In this document: piece by piece, positions 1-7,490 of the stretch
Layout: each line of letters opens with the position of its first letter
Numbering within the stretch: position 1 is the first letter of the stretch
From: Gammaproteobacteria bacterium
Lineage (GTDB): Bacteria; Pseudomonadota; Gammaproteobacteria; Steroidobacterales; Steroidobacteraceae
Assembly (NCBI GenBank): GCA_003134045.1
Contig: PLAH01000195.1
Location: forward strand, 80,264-116,088
Length of the DNA stretch: 35,825 nt
Direction of reading: 5' to 3'
Program-made: the position numbers and the translations under genes
The notes under the pieces: generated by a model
Seen by the model: only the letters and a program-made list of their open reading frames with translations
Told to the model about the DNA's origin: nothing
Databases searched by the model: none

Positions 1-2
1 TC

Positions 3-1424
3 GCGACATTTGCGCGCGCCTTGAACCAAGAGAACGCGCCTTCGCATTTCGCTTCGCAGCAAGTATTTACCAACCTAGGCGGCGATCAGTGCGATCTGAT
101 GATGATGGTCAGCTGCCTGAATCCGCTCGTACCGGAGCAGGGCGTGCAGATCAGCTTCACCGACATCACCGAATTGGAAACCAAACGTCGGCGTCTGGAT
201 CTGGCCGAGCGCCGCGCGCGCGAGGTCTACGACAGTTCGCCGGTGATGATGTATACCTTGAGCGTCGACTCGATGATTCTGGAGGCCAACAACTACTGGC
301 TGAAGCAGATGTCGTACGATCGCGAGGAGGTGATTGGCGTGCAGTCCAACCGTTTTCATGGTTCCAACCTGCCGTTCAACGAATCGTCCTCGCTGTGGCA
401 GGATCTCCTCGACGGCAAGGACAGCGGTTCCACCGAGATACAACTGGTGACCCGGGACGGCCGCATCATCGATGGGCTTGCCTATGCCAACGCCGTGCGA
501 AGTTCAGTGGGCGAGCTGGTGGCCTTTCGCTTGAGCGTTCTCGATCTGACCAATTTCAAGCGGGCGCAGGCCGAGCGCGACGAGATGGAACGGGAGCTGC
601 GCCTGTCGCAGAAGCTCGAATCCGTGGGGCAAATGGCCGCCGGCATCGCCCACGAAATCAATACGCCGGCCCAATTCGTGAGCGATAACCTCGCGTTCTT
701 GGGGACGGCGTTTACCGATTTGGCGCCGGTGCTGGAGCGGCTGGCGGGCATGGAGGACGTGAACATCCAGCGGTTGCTGGAGGAGGCCGATTCGGCTTTT
801 CTTCGCGAGGAAATCCCGCTGTCGATCCTTCAAGCCCAGGATGGGATACGGCGCATCCGCAAGATCGTGCTCGCGCTGAAGGAATTTGCGCATCCCGGCG
901 GCGAAGACAAGATGGCCGCGGACCTCAATCATGTCATCGAGAATACGGCGACTCTCGCGCGCGGCGAGTGGAAATACGTCGCCGAACTGAGCCTCGATCT
1001 GTGCCCCGTCATGCCGACGGTGGTTTGCGACGCATCGGCCATCGCTCAGGTGGTGCTGAATATGATCGTGAATGCGGCTCATGCAATCGGCGATCGGCTC
1101 ACGACATCCGAACGCGGCGCGGCGGTCATCACGGTGCGGACCCTGGTCGAGGGCAAGTATTTTTCGATCTCGATCGCGGATACAGGCTGCGGCATGAGCG
1201 AGCAGACCAAGTCGCGGATATTCGATCCGTTCTTTACGACGAAGGAAGTCGGACGCGGCAGCGGGCAGGGCCTGGCCATTGCCCGCGCCATTGTGATCGA
1301 CCAGCACGGCGGCACGATCACCGTCGATTCGGAGTTGGGAACGGGCACGACGTTCACCATTCGGCTGCCGATCGCCGAGCCTGCCGACGAGGAGCGCAGA
1401 GGAGCGGAGGACGGGCCGGGCTGA
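3..1424 (+). CDS. PAS-domain sensor histidine kinase (5' end outside window)
   Basis: Cytoplasmic-looking sensor kinase. The frame is open to the left edge of the window, so the true start lies upstream; the TTG at 21 is only the first possible start inside. Counting from that TTG, residues 25-60 look like the tail of a first PAS/PAC unit (ISFTDIT), and residues 68-182 form a complete PAS domain. A short coiled stretch leads to the H-box GIAHEINTPAQ with the phosphoacceptor His211. The ATPase follows, with N-box N351 (NMIVNAAHAI), G1 D387 (DTGCGM), F-box FDPFFTTK and G2 GRGSGQGLAI. It autophosphorylates on His and should pass phosphate to a response regulator that is not visible here. No transmembrane segment is seen in the visible part. 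The signal sensed is unknown. Confidence 0.93.
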   Translation, partial: ATFARALNQENAPSHFASQQVFTNLGGDQCDLMMMVSCLNPLVPEQGVQISFTDITELETKRRRLDLAERRAREVYDSSPVMMYTLSVDSMILEANNYWLKQMSYDREEVIGVQSNRFHGSNLPFNESSSLWQDLLDGKDSGSTEIQLVTRDGRIIDGLAYANAVRSSVGELVAFRLSVLDLTNFKRAQAERDEMERELRLSQKLESVGQMAAGIAHEINTPAQFVSDNLAFLGTAFTDLAPVLERLAGMEDVNIQRLLEEADSAFLREEIPLSILQAQDGIRRIRKIVLALKEFAHPGGEDKMAADLNHVIENTATLARGEWKYVAELSLDLCPVMPTVVCDASAIAQVVLNMIVNAAHAIGDRLTTSERGAAVITVRTLVEGKYFSISIADTGCGMSEQTKSRIFDPFFTTKEVGRGSGQGLAIARAIVIDQHGGTITVDSELGTGTTFTIRLPIAEPADEERRGAEDGPG

Positions 1425-1464
1425 CGTTCACCCGGCCGACGTCCCGCTCGGACAGCCGCGGCCC

Positions 1465-1947
1465 CTAAGACTGCTTGTCGAAAACTGCCACTTCGTGGTG
1501 CGGCTTGCCGCCGGCGTCTTGTATGGTGCTCGACAAGGTCAGAACCGTGCCGTGGGCCGAAATCGTGCGGACCGAGTGGCCCACTACCTTTCCCGCCTTT
1601 TTGAGCGTGCTCTTGACGGTGCTGCCGTTGACCCGTTTGACGGCGAGGGCGTCGTAGCTGTCCGACCCGCCATAGGGGTAGTCCGTGCCGTCGTATTTGA
1701 ACGTGGATTGCATGGCGATCGCCTTGCCGCCGGCGTCGACGCCATTGATGGTCATCGCGAGACCGGCGTCGCTGGCTGCATAGGTACGCGTGAGCGACTG
1801 CGGAGCCCGGCCGGGTTCGAATTTCGATTTCGTGAGGTTCAAGGTCCACGTTCCGACGACCGGGTCGGCTGTTGCCGCTGAAACCACGGCGCCGCCCGCG
1901 AGAGACAGGACCAACCCGACGATGAATGCCTTGAGTATTGTTTTCAT
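1465..1947 (-). CDS. Small exported protein of unknown function
   Basis: A 160-aa protein with a clear Sec signal peptide: MKTILKAF, then a hydrophobic core ending near AATA (residues 1-25). The mature part begins DPVVGTWTLNLTKSKF and is beta-rich, like lipocalin-type or DUF-type periplasmic proteins whose copies typically begin 'GTW.LN..KS.F'. I chose the ATG at 1947 because GGGGAAG lies 5 nt upstream and the signal peptide starts there; an upstream in-frame ATG at 1995 would add 16 residues before the signal. The gene ends 40 bp from the convergent histidine kinase. Periplasmic location is inferred. No catalytic residues are recognised. Confidence 0.8.
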   Translation of the reverse strand: MKTILKAFIVGLVLSLAGGAVVSAATADPVVGTWTLNLTKSKFEPGRAPQSLTRTYAASDAGLAMTINGVDAGGKAIAMQSTFKYDGTDYPYGGSDSYDALAVKRVNGSTVKSTLKKAGKVVGHSVRTISAHGTVLTLSSTIQDAGGKPHHEVAVFDKQS

Positions 1948-2049
1948 GGTGCTTCCCCAGGTGTTGATAATTGTTATCCGGATCGCGATCGGCAATTGAA
2001 GGTCTTTCTGGCCGACCGACCGGGATTATGCGCCTGAGGGATGTCTGCC

Positions 2050-2322
2050 TCAAATGGGGTGAAATCTGTCGATCAGGCCCGCGATTTTGTACCAGACTTC
2101 CCCGGCAACGATGGACTCGCATTCCTCCACCTCGTGCGCCGGCAGGTCCAGGTGATCGCGGGTTCCTGCCGCGGTGATGGTGAGCCGCGCCGTGTCGGGA
2201 CGAGTTTGCATGCCATCCGCGCGGCACTGGATCGATTCGAACGCGATGCCCGCCAGTTCGAGTTCCTCCCGCACGTGCGCCGCGATTTTGAGGCGACCTT
2301 TGTCGAACGCGGAGAGCGCCAC
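2050..2322 (-). CDS. Hypothetical 90-aa protein
   Basis: I do not recognise this protein. It starts at GTG 2322 behind a near-perfect Shine-Dalgarno AGGAGG with 8 nt spacing, which is the main reason to accept it. The sequence is soluble, mixed charge and without a signal peptide or membrane segment. It starts MALSAFDKGRLKIAAHVREE and ends with a region rich in Glu and aromatic residues. It lies between the exported protein at 1465-1947 and the small-gene cassette at 2.7-3.5 kb, all on the minus strand, but gaps of 102 bp and over 300 bp argue against one tight operon. Confidence 0.65.
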   Translation of the reverse strand: MALSAFDKGRLKIAAHVREELELAGIAFESIQCRADGMQTRPDTARLTITAAGTRDHLDLPAHEVEECESIVAGEVWYKIAGLIDRFHPI

Positions 2323-2650
2323 CGAGTGTTCCTCCTGGCCTTAAGGTTTGCGCGCGGGGCCTGAGCGTCCGACGAGCGTTCCCGTGCATTGCTATGTTCG
2401 GCAGAATGCTAACAGTGGCGGCTATTACCGGCAATGCGGGGTGCTGGCACGCTGAAATGGTGCAATACGTGGGGGAAATTAGCGGACGCCAGGATGCGGC
2501 GTCCCGACATTTCAACGGCTCTTTATTGAGTCTCTGTCGATGCCGGTGTACCCGCGTTGGTGAAGCGCACCTTATTTTCCAACAACTTTGCGCCGCAGAC
2601 TGGATCAGTCGCCGGTTTCAAAAGAGTCAGCGCGAATGGCGCACGTAAAA
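2323..2650. other. Intergenic stretch without a convincing gene
   Basis: About 330 bp with short open frames only and no ribosome-binding site in front of any. The only structure I see is a perfect 7-bp inverted repeat, GGACGCC (2484-2490) and GGCGTCC (2498-2504), with a 7-nt loop. It has no T-run on either strand, so I do not call it a terminator. On the minus strand about 40 codons after 2650 are open (to 2525) but lack a start codon with a Shine-Dalgarno. Confidence 0.5.
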
Positions 2651-2728
2651 TCAGCTTTTGATGGCGGGTCTATTTTTGTAGACCACTTGGAGGCACTCGA
2701 AATACAGGTTGAGATAATACTCGCGACC

Positions 2729-2842
2729 CTAATGCTGATTGGTTTCCGAGCGCGCGATTAGCTCGGTCAATTCAAATGCGACTCGCTCTCGCGTGTCGTT
2801 TCGCAATTGCACTGGACCGGAAACGGAAATCGAATCTGCCAT
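2729..2842 (-). CDS. 37-aa small ORF, probably amber-interrupted 62-aa protein
   Basis: The ATG at 2842 has GGGAG 7 nt upstream, a good ribosome-binding site, and the gene lies 31 bp behind the coiled-coil membrane gene on the same strand. It reads MADSISVSGPVQLRND and stops at TAG (2729-2731). The same frame then continues for 25 codons (REYYLNLYFECLQ and more, aromatic-rich) to TGA at 2651-2653. The continuing part looks like protein rather than random sequence, and I recall small proteins of the type 'VAFDL...I...REYWLNLY..CL'. I therefore suspect that the ancestral product is about 62 aa and that the TAG is a nonsense codon or is read through. The function is unknown. Confidence 0.5.
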   Translation of the reverse strand: MADSISVSGPVQLRNDTRERVAFELTELIARSETNQH

Positions 2843-2873
2843 TGCTTGCTCCCTAAATGGACCTTGATTTCTG

Positions 2874-3215
2874 CTACTTCAGCCAGCCAAAACCTTTGGC
2901 CATCAGCCCGGCTAACCCAAGGGCAACCACAACGAGCGCCCCAAATAGCTGCCTAAAATCGCGGACCTGGTCCTTCTTGATCTCTCGTAGATCCGTTTTG
3001 ATGTCGGAAATGTCAGTCTGGATATGCGCGGCGTCGGATTCTAGTTTGGCTATTCTCGGTTCCATGCTGCTCCCGCCGCCGTTGCCGCCGCCGCCGTGAC
3101 CACGACCGGCTAACTCTTCTCGAACAGCATCGCGTACCACGGATTCGAGTCCCATGGCTTTTGGGTGCACGATTGGTGGTCCGGAGCCTCCGCCTTTAGG
3201 GGTTTCATTGGGCAC
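2874..3215 (-). CDS. Coiled-coil protein with C-terminal membrane anchor
   Basis: A 113-aa protein in three parts. A Gly-rich N-terminal half (GRGHGGGGNGGGSSMEP) is followed by a heptad-like coiled coil around residues 62-90 (IAKLESDAAHIQTDISDIK, then DLREIKKD). A C-terminal transmembrane helix (LFGALVVVALGLAGLMAKG) ends the protein. Similar coiled-coil plus 'LFGA...LA.LMAKGF.WL' proteins are common hypothetical genes in proteobacteria and somewhat resemble holin-associated XhlA. The GTG start at 3215 overlaps the stop of the upstream gene by 11 nt, implying translational coupling; an internal ATG at 3155 is the alternative. It probably sits in the inner membrane with the coiled coil in the cytoplasm. 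The function is not known. Confidence 0.68.
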   Translation of the reverse strand: MPNETPKGGGSGPPIVHPKAMGLESVVRDAVREELAGRGHGGGGNGGGSSMEPRIAKLESDAAHIQTDISDIKTDLREIKKDQVRDFRQLFGALVVVALGLAGLMAKGFGWLK

Positions 3216-3465
3216 GAGAAGCGTTCTCGATCCAGTCCCAAATGGCCTTATCGTTCCAACCGTAGTATCCCCTTCCTGCGACCACGATGCAGAAGATGTC
3301 GCCACCGGTTGCCTTGAGAGCTTCGTAGACGTCGTTTGGCAGCACTGAAGCGTGGGCAACGATCCATTGCCCTGGGCCCACGTTCCGTGACCACGGAAAT
3401 GCCATGGGAACGCGGCTGTCCAGTGCCGGGACGTCATTGGCCCCGAAAATCGCGTAAATGTTCAT
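3205..3465 (-). CDS. Small ferredoxin-fold-like protein (SinR/Cas2-like pattern), function unknown
   Basis: An 86-aa soluble protein starting MNIYAIFGANDVPALDS and ending YYGWNDKAIWDWIENASRAQ. The order of elements is a short beta strand with a polar end, a helix, the strand GQWIVAHA, the helix NDVYEALK, the strand FCIVVAG, then an aromatic G-x-N-x-x-x-W-x-W ending. This recalls the small beta-alpha-beta proteins annotated SinR-like, which have a ferredoxin/Cas2-like layout. That is pattern memory, not a computed match, and no Cas2 catalytic residue is evident. The ATG at 3465 is preferred over a start 10 codons upstream. It heads a minus-strand cassette with the coiled-coil membrane protein (11-nt overlap) and the amber-interrupted small ORF. 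Confidence 0.66.
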   Translation of the reverse strand: MNIYAIFGANDVPALDSRVPMAFPWSRNVGPGQWIVAHASVLPNDVYEALKATGGDIFCIVVAGRGYYGWNDKAIWDWIENASRAQ

Positions 3466-3655
3466 TTGTTGGCGCGCCGACCGGTTGAACACCAAATCTT
3501 GTTGGTTACCATATAGAAACTATGGTGCCTGAACCGAGACTTTCATCATAGGCGTGAAGCTCTTCCAGGTTAGGTGAAATTCAATGATTGGGAATTGCTT
3601 GAGTCTTACAAGCCGCTCGCCGGGCGATCTGGTATTTTCTAACCCATTGATTTAA

Positions 3656-3731
3656 TGGTGCTCCCTACGAGATTCGAACTCGTGTACTTGCCTTGAGAGG
3701 GCAATGTCCTGGGCCTCTAGACGAAGGGAGC
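3656..3731 (-). tRNA. tRNA-Glu(CTC)
   Basis: Reading the minus strand from 3731, the acceptor GCTCCCT pairs with AGGGAGC (3666-3660). The D-arm reads GTCT...AGGAC as in other tRNA-Glu. The anticodon arm is TTGCC-CTCTCAA-GGCAA with anticodon CTC, and the T-arm is ACGAG-TTCGAAT-CTCGT. The discriminator is A, and CCA is encoded (3658-3656). It decodes GAG, the favoured Glu codon in this GC-rich sequence. A good promoter lies just upstream on the same strand (3776-3803), overlapping the 5' region of the divergent pcnB. Confidence 0.95.
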
Positions 3732-3775
3732 GTTGGGGGAAGGATCTTAGGCCGCCTGAACCCAAGAGGGCTGGT

Positions 3776-3803
3776 AGTATACGGGCCAATTTTTTGGACT
3801 CAA
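3776..3803 (-). promoter_or_regulatory. Candidate sigma70 promoter for tRNA-Glu
   Basis: On the minus strand TTGAGT (3803-3798) and TATACT (3781-3776) are separated by 16 nt. They match 4/6 and 5/6 of the consensus boxes. Transcription would begin near 3769, about 38 nt before the mature tRNA 5' end. The element lies in the leader of the divergent pcnB gene. Confidence 0.55.
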
Positions 3804-3818
3804 GCGGAACCCCATTTT

Positions 3819-5234
3819 TTGAACCAACCTTCGACACAATTCCCGCATCAGCTGATCCCTCGTTCCGAGCATACGATTTCGCGCGCACAGATTTCGCCGA
3901 ACGCTTTAAAGGTGCTTTATCGGCTGAAAGAAGCTGGTTTTCAGGCATTTTTGGTGGGCGGGGCGGTGCGCGATCTGTTGCTGGGAATCAGGCCGAAAGA
4001 CTTCGACGTGGCGACCAATGCGTTGCCGGACGAGGTACGCCGCATATTTCGCAATTGCCGCCTGATCGGCCGGCGTTTCCGCCTGGCGCACGTGCATTTC
4101 GGGCAGGAAATCATCGAAGTGGCGACTTTTCGCGCGGCGGCGGCGCCGGAGCGCGAGGATGCGGAGGATTTGGAGGTGGATGGGGAGGGGACCTCGGTGG
4201 TGGACGTGCCGGCGGCGGCGCCGTTCGAGTCGGAGCATCGGGCCTTCGACACCTCCGGGCGCATCCTGCGGGACAACATCTACGGAACCATCGAAGAGGA
4301 CGTGTGGCGGCGCGATTTCGCGGCCAATGGCCTCTACTACAACATCGACGACTTCTCCATCTGGGACTTCGTGGATGGGGTGAGCGACGTGCGGGCGCGG
4401 CGCCTGAAGCTGATCGGCGATCCGGAAACGCGCTACCGGGAGGATCCGGTGCGCATGCTGCGCGCGGTGCGGTTCGCGGCGAAGCTCGATTTTTCGATCG
4501 ACGCGCGCACCGAACGGCCGATCCGTGAGTTGGCGCATCTGCTCGATGGCGTGCCGCCGGCGCGTTTGTTCGATGAATGTCTGAAGCTGTTCCTCTCCGG
4601 ATTCGGCGAGCGCTCGTTTCAGCTCCTGCAGCAGTACGGTCTGTTCGAACATTTATTCCCGATGTCGGCGGCGGCATTTCGCCTGCCGCCGTATGCCTAT
4701 GCGGAGGAGATGTTGGTCGCGGGCCTCGCCAACACCGATGCGCGTATCGCGGCGGACAAGCCGGTCACACCGACCTTCTTGTTCGCGGTGTTGTTGTGGG
4801 GGGCCGTGCTGCGGGAGCTCAACGAACAGTCGGCGGGACCTGCGCCGGATCTGGCGCAGCTCGTGCAGGCGTGCGACACGGTGCTGCGCGCGCAGCAGTC
4901 GCGGGTGGCGATCCCGCGGCGCTTCGCGGTGCCGATGCGCGAGCTCCTGATGCTGCAGCCGCGCTTCAACCGGCGCAGCGGCGTCAAGTCGTTGAGCTTG
5001 CTGCAGCACCCGCGCTTTCGCGCGGCCTTCGACTTCCTGTTGCTGCGTGCGCAGGTGGGAGTGGCGGAGCCGGAACTTGCGCAGTGGTGGACCGACATCC
5101 AGGTGTTGCCGCAGGAGGAGCGTGTCGCGCTGGTGCAGGCGCGGCCCGCGGACGCGCCGATGCAGGAGGGCACGGCGGCGGCTCCGGCACGCCGGCGTCG
5201 ACGCCGGCGCCGCGGCGGAGCGGCGCGCAGTTAG
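3819..5234 (+). CDS. pcnB: Poly(A) polymerase I
   Basis: Adds 3' poly(A) tails to RNA, promoting its decay. The 471-aa protein (E. coli PcnB is about 465) has the nucleotidyltransferase signature GGAVRD at 47-52 and catalytic KDFDV (D61, D63). It also has the family motifs NCRLIGRRFRLAHV, RRDFAANGLYY and ETRYREDPVRMLRAVRFAAKL, then the RNA-binding helical part and an Arg-rich tail (ARRRRRRRR). No ATG or GTG exists in frame between the tRNA gene and the conserved start of homology (ISRAQISPNALKV). I chose TTG 3819 with weak AGCGGA 10 nt upstream; ATT 3789 is an alternative. E. coli pcnB is known to use a weak AUU start. An insert of about 25 residues rich in Ala/Glu lies near residue 105. It is followed 4 nt later by folK. 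Confidence 0.95.
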   Translation: MNQPSTQFPHQLIPRSEHTISRAQISPNALKVLYRLKEAGFQAFLVGGAVRDLLLGIRPKDFDVATNALPDEVRRIFRNCRLIGRRFRLAHVHFGQEIIEVATFRAAAAPEREDAEDLEVDGEGTSVVDVPAAAPFESEHRAFDTSGRILRDNIYGTIEEDVWRRDFAANGLYYNIDDFSIWDFVDGVSDVRARRLKLIGDPETRYREDPVRMLRAVRFAAKLDFSIDARTERPIRELAHLLDGVPPARLFDECLKLFLSGFGERSFQLLQQYGLFEHLFPMSAAAFRLPPYAYAEEMLVAGLANTDARIAADKPVTPTFLFAVLLWGAVLRELNEQSAGPAPDLAQLVQACDTVLRAQQSRVAIPRRFAVPMRELLMLQPRFNRRSGVKSLSLLQHPRFRAAFDFLLLRAQVGVAEPELAQWWTDIQVLPQEERVALVQARPADAPMQEGTAAAPARRRRRRRRGGAARS

Positions 5235-5238
5235 CCTC

Positions 5239-5739
5239 GTGCGCTCGCGGTGGCGCGCCGCCTATGTCGCGGTGGGGAGCAATCTCGATCAGCCGCAGCG
5301 GCGGCTGCTCGAGGCGTTCGAGCGGCTCGCGGGTTTGCGCGAGACGCGCCTCGAACTGCGCTCGCCGCTGTATCTCACGCGTCCCATGGGGCCGCAGGAT
5401 CAACCGGACTTCGTGAATGCCGTCGCGGGGGTGCTCACGCGCCTGGGGCCGCGCGAGCTGCTCGAGGAACTGCTCGCCGTCGAGCGTGCGATGGGACGGG
5501 ATCGTCAGGAGCGTTGGGGCCCTCGAATCATCGACTTGGACCTGGTGTGGATGACGGGTGAGCCGGTCGATGAGCCGGGCCTGACGCTGCCGCATCCTGG
5601 AGTGTCTGAGCGCAACTTCGTCCTGTATCCTCTTTGCGATATCGCCCCGACGCTGTTGATACCGGGACACGGCAGGGTCGTGGACCTGAAGGCGCGTGTG
5701 AGCGGCGAAGGAATATCGGTACTGAAGATCCACCCTTGA
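5239..5739 (+). CDS. folK: 6-hydroxymethyl-7,8-dihydropterin pyrophosphokinase (HPPK)
   Basis: Transfers pyrophosphate from ATP to 6-hydroxymethyl-dihydropterin in folate synthesis. The 166 aa show the family start YVAVGSNLD, the loop SPLYLTRPMGP, the substrate segment QPDFVNAV, and the signature ERWGPRIIDLDLVW with the metal-binding DLD. TLPHPGVSERNFVLYPL follows. The GTG at 5239 lies 4 nt after the pcnB stop and directly before the conserved N-terminus, so I prefer it over the long upstream extension, which is only a pcnB shadow. The pcnB-folK pairing is typical of gammaproteobacteria. The next gene, a deoxynucleoside kinase, begins 6 nt downstream. Confidence 0.95.
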   Translation: MRSRWRAAYVAVGSNLDQPQRRLLEAFERLAGLRETRLELRSPLYLTRPMGPQDQPDFVNAVAGVLTRLGPRELLEELLAVERAMGRDRQERWGPRIIDLDLVWMTGEPVDEPGLTLPHPGVSERNFVLYPLCDIAPTLLIPGHGRVVDLKARVSGEGISVLKIHP

Positions 5740-5745
5740 AGCCCC

Positions 5746-6411
5746 ATGGTGAGCGCAATTTCGCAGAAATTTATCGTCATCGAAGGCCCCATCGGCGTCG
5801 GCAAGACCAGTCTCGCGCGGCGCCTGGCGCAATCCTTGAGCGGCCAGTTGGTCCTGGAGCAGGCCGATCAGAACCCCTTTCTGGAGCGCTTCTACAAGAA
5901 CCCGCGGGCGGCGGCTTTCCAGGCGCAGCTGTTCTTTCTGTTTCAGCGGGCGCGGCAGCTGGAAGAGGTGCGCCAGGAGGATCTGTTCGGCCCGGTGCGG
6001 GTGGCGGATTACCTCTTGGAGAAGGATCGCCTGTTCGCGCGGGTGACCCTGGACGATGCCGAATATGCGCTGTACGAGCGGGTCTACGAACGCGTGGTGG
6101 TGGATGCGCCGAAACCCGATCTGGTGGTGTACCTGCAGGCGCCCGTGGACGTCCTGATGGACCGTATCGCCAAGCGGGGAATCCGCTACGAGCAGCACAT
6201 TGAACGCGGCTACCTCGAGAAGCTCACCCAGGCCTACGCCCGATTCTTCCACAGCTATGACGCGGCGCCGTTGCTGATCGTCAATTCTGCCGCCATCGAT
6301 CCCGTGAACAACGACGTGGACTACCAGTTATTGTTCACCGAGATCACCAAGACGCGGCGTGGCCGGCATTTCTTCAATCCGACCGGGAGCAGCCTGCTGC
6401 CGGCGACTTGA
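5746..6411 (+). CDS. Deoxynucleoside kinase (deoxyadenosine/deoxyguanosine kinase family)
   Basis: Phosphorylates deoxynucleosides for nucleotide salvage. The 221 aa carry the P-loop EGPIGVGKTS (residues 13-22). They also carry the dNK-type segments EQADQNPFLERFYKNP and FFLFQRARQL, a DRLFARVTL motif, the lid-like DRIAKRGIRYEQHI, and a C-terminal helix pair. In other gammaproteobacteria this gene sits between folK and panB; no panB or panC follows here. Its 3' end overlaps the 3' end of the convergent queG by 84 bp. Substrate preference cannot be read from the sequence. Confidence 0.9.
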   Translation: MVSAISQKFIVIEGPIGVGKTSLARRLAQSLSGQLVLEQADQNPFLERFYKNPRAAAFQAQLFFLFQRARQLEEVRQEDLFGPVRVADYLLEKDRLFARVTLDDAEYALYERVYERVVVDAPKPDLVVYLQAPVDVLMDRIAKRGIRYEQHIERGYLEKLTQAYARFFHSYDAAPLLIVNSAAIDPVNNDVDYQLLFTEITKTRRGRHFFNPTGSSLLPAT

Positions 6412-7482
6412 GCGCGCGTGCTCGGCCAGCGCCCATTGCACGTGCTCTCGTACCATCGATGAGGGGTCTTGGGTCCGCGCCGCGAGCGCGGCGAGAACCT
6501 CGGCCGAGGTGGGCGCATTGCCGAGCGCTACCGCCAGATTGCGCAGCCAGCGCTCGTGGCCGATGCGGGCGATGGCGCTGCCGCGCGTTTTCTCCACGAA
6601 CTCCGCTTCGCTCCAGCCGAATAACGCCGCCAGGCGCGCATGATCGAGGCCGTGGCGCACGGCGAAGTCGCCCTCGCGGGTGGGCCTCGCGAATTTGTTC
6701 CAGGGACATGCCAGCTGGCAATCGTCGCAGCCGTAAATGCGGTTGCCGATGGCGCGCCGAAATTCGACGGGGATGGCGCCTTTGAGCTCGATGGTGAGGT
6801 AGGAGATGCAGCGGCGCGCATCCAGGCGGTAGGGTGCGACGATGGCGCCGGTCGGACAGGCGGGGATGCAGGCGCTGCAGGTGCCGCAGTGCGCGGTGGC
6901 GGCGGGGTCGGGCGGCAGCTCGAGATCGATGTAAATCTCGCCCAGGAAAAAATACGAGCCCGATTGACTGTCGATCAGGTTGGTGTGCTTGCCGATCCAG
7001 CCCAAACCGGCATTGCGTGCCAGGGCTTTCTCGAGCACGGGCGCGCTGTCGGCGAATGCCCGGTAGCCGAACGGGCCGACGGCGCCGGCGATGCGCTCGC
7101 AGAGCTTCTGCAGACGGGAGCGCATGAGCTTGTGGTAGTCGCGTCCCAAGGCGTAGCGGGAGATATAGGCCAAGGCGCCGTCGGCCAGGGTCGCGGCGGG
7201 ATCGGCGGCGTCGGGCCAGTAATCCATGCGTGCGCTGAGACAACTGACCGTTCCCGGCAGCAGTTCGGCCGGACGCGAGCGTTTGCTGCCGTGACGGGAC
7301 ATGTAGTGCATTTCGCCGTCGAAACCCGATGCCAGCCAGTCGCGAAAGTGCGCCTCATCGGCCGTAAGGTCGATGGCCGCGATACCGACCCTGGCGAACC
7401 CCAATTCAACCCCCCAGCGCTTGACATCGCGGGCCAGCGCGGCCGCATCGGGAGTGGATTCGGGGACGTCGTGGCTGGCCAT
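6328..7482 (-). CDS. queG: Epoxyqueuosine reductase
   Basis: Cobalamin- and Fe-S-dependent enzyme reducing epoxyqueuosine to queuosine in tRNA, the last step of Q34 formation. The 384-aa protein has the N-terminal domain with FADSAPVLEKALAR (likely catalytic Asp145) and GLGWIGKHTNL. It then has two [4Fe-4S] sets: CGTCSACIPACPTG (C199, C202, C205, C209) and C225 with GCDDCQLACPWN (C252, C255, C259). C-terminal HEAT-like repeats follow (ERWLRNLAVALGNA). The ATG at 7482 matches the family start; the upstream extension crosses the divergent tsaE promoter and is rejected. The last 28 codons lie antisense to the end of the deoxynucleoside kinase gene. Confidence 0.95.
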   Translation of the reverse strand: MASHDVPESTPDAAALARDVKRWGVELGFARVGIAAIDLTADEAHFRDWLASGFDGEMHYMSRHGSKRSRPAELLPGTVSCLSARMDYWPDAADPAATLADGALAYISRYALGRDYHKLMRSRLQKLCERIAGAVGPFGYRAFADSAPVLEKALARNAGLGWIGKHTNLIDSQSGSYFFLGEIYIDLELPPDPAATAHCGTCSACIPACPTGAIVAPYRLDARRCISYLTIELKGAIPVEFRRAIGNRIYGCDDCQLACPWNKFARPTREGDFAVRHGLDHARLAALFGWSEAEFVEKTRGSAIARIGHERWLRNLAVALGNAPTSAEVLAALAARTQDPSSMVREHVQWALAEHARSSRRQQAAPGRIEEMPATPRLGDLGEQ

Positions 7483-7490
7483 GGCGCCCG

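Noticed and set aside
1079-2515. 478-aa minus-strand frame
   Set aside because: Shadow of the histidine kinase and of the exported protein; Arg/Pro-rich composition typical of antisense frames in GC-rich DNA.
2394-2648. 84-aa plus-strand open frame
   Set aside because: No ribosome-binding site, no protein-like pattern, and it crosses the hairpin at 2484-2504.
2874-3437. 187-aa long form of the coiled-coil protein
   Set aside because: Its first 74 codons are the out-of-frame shadow of the 86-aa gene; the GTG at 3215 overlapping that gene's stop fits better.
3693-3818. Extension of pcnB upstream into the tRNA gene
   Set aside because: The ATG at 3693 lies inside the tRNA-Glu gene on the opposite strand, and the added residues match nothing in PcnB.
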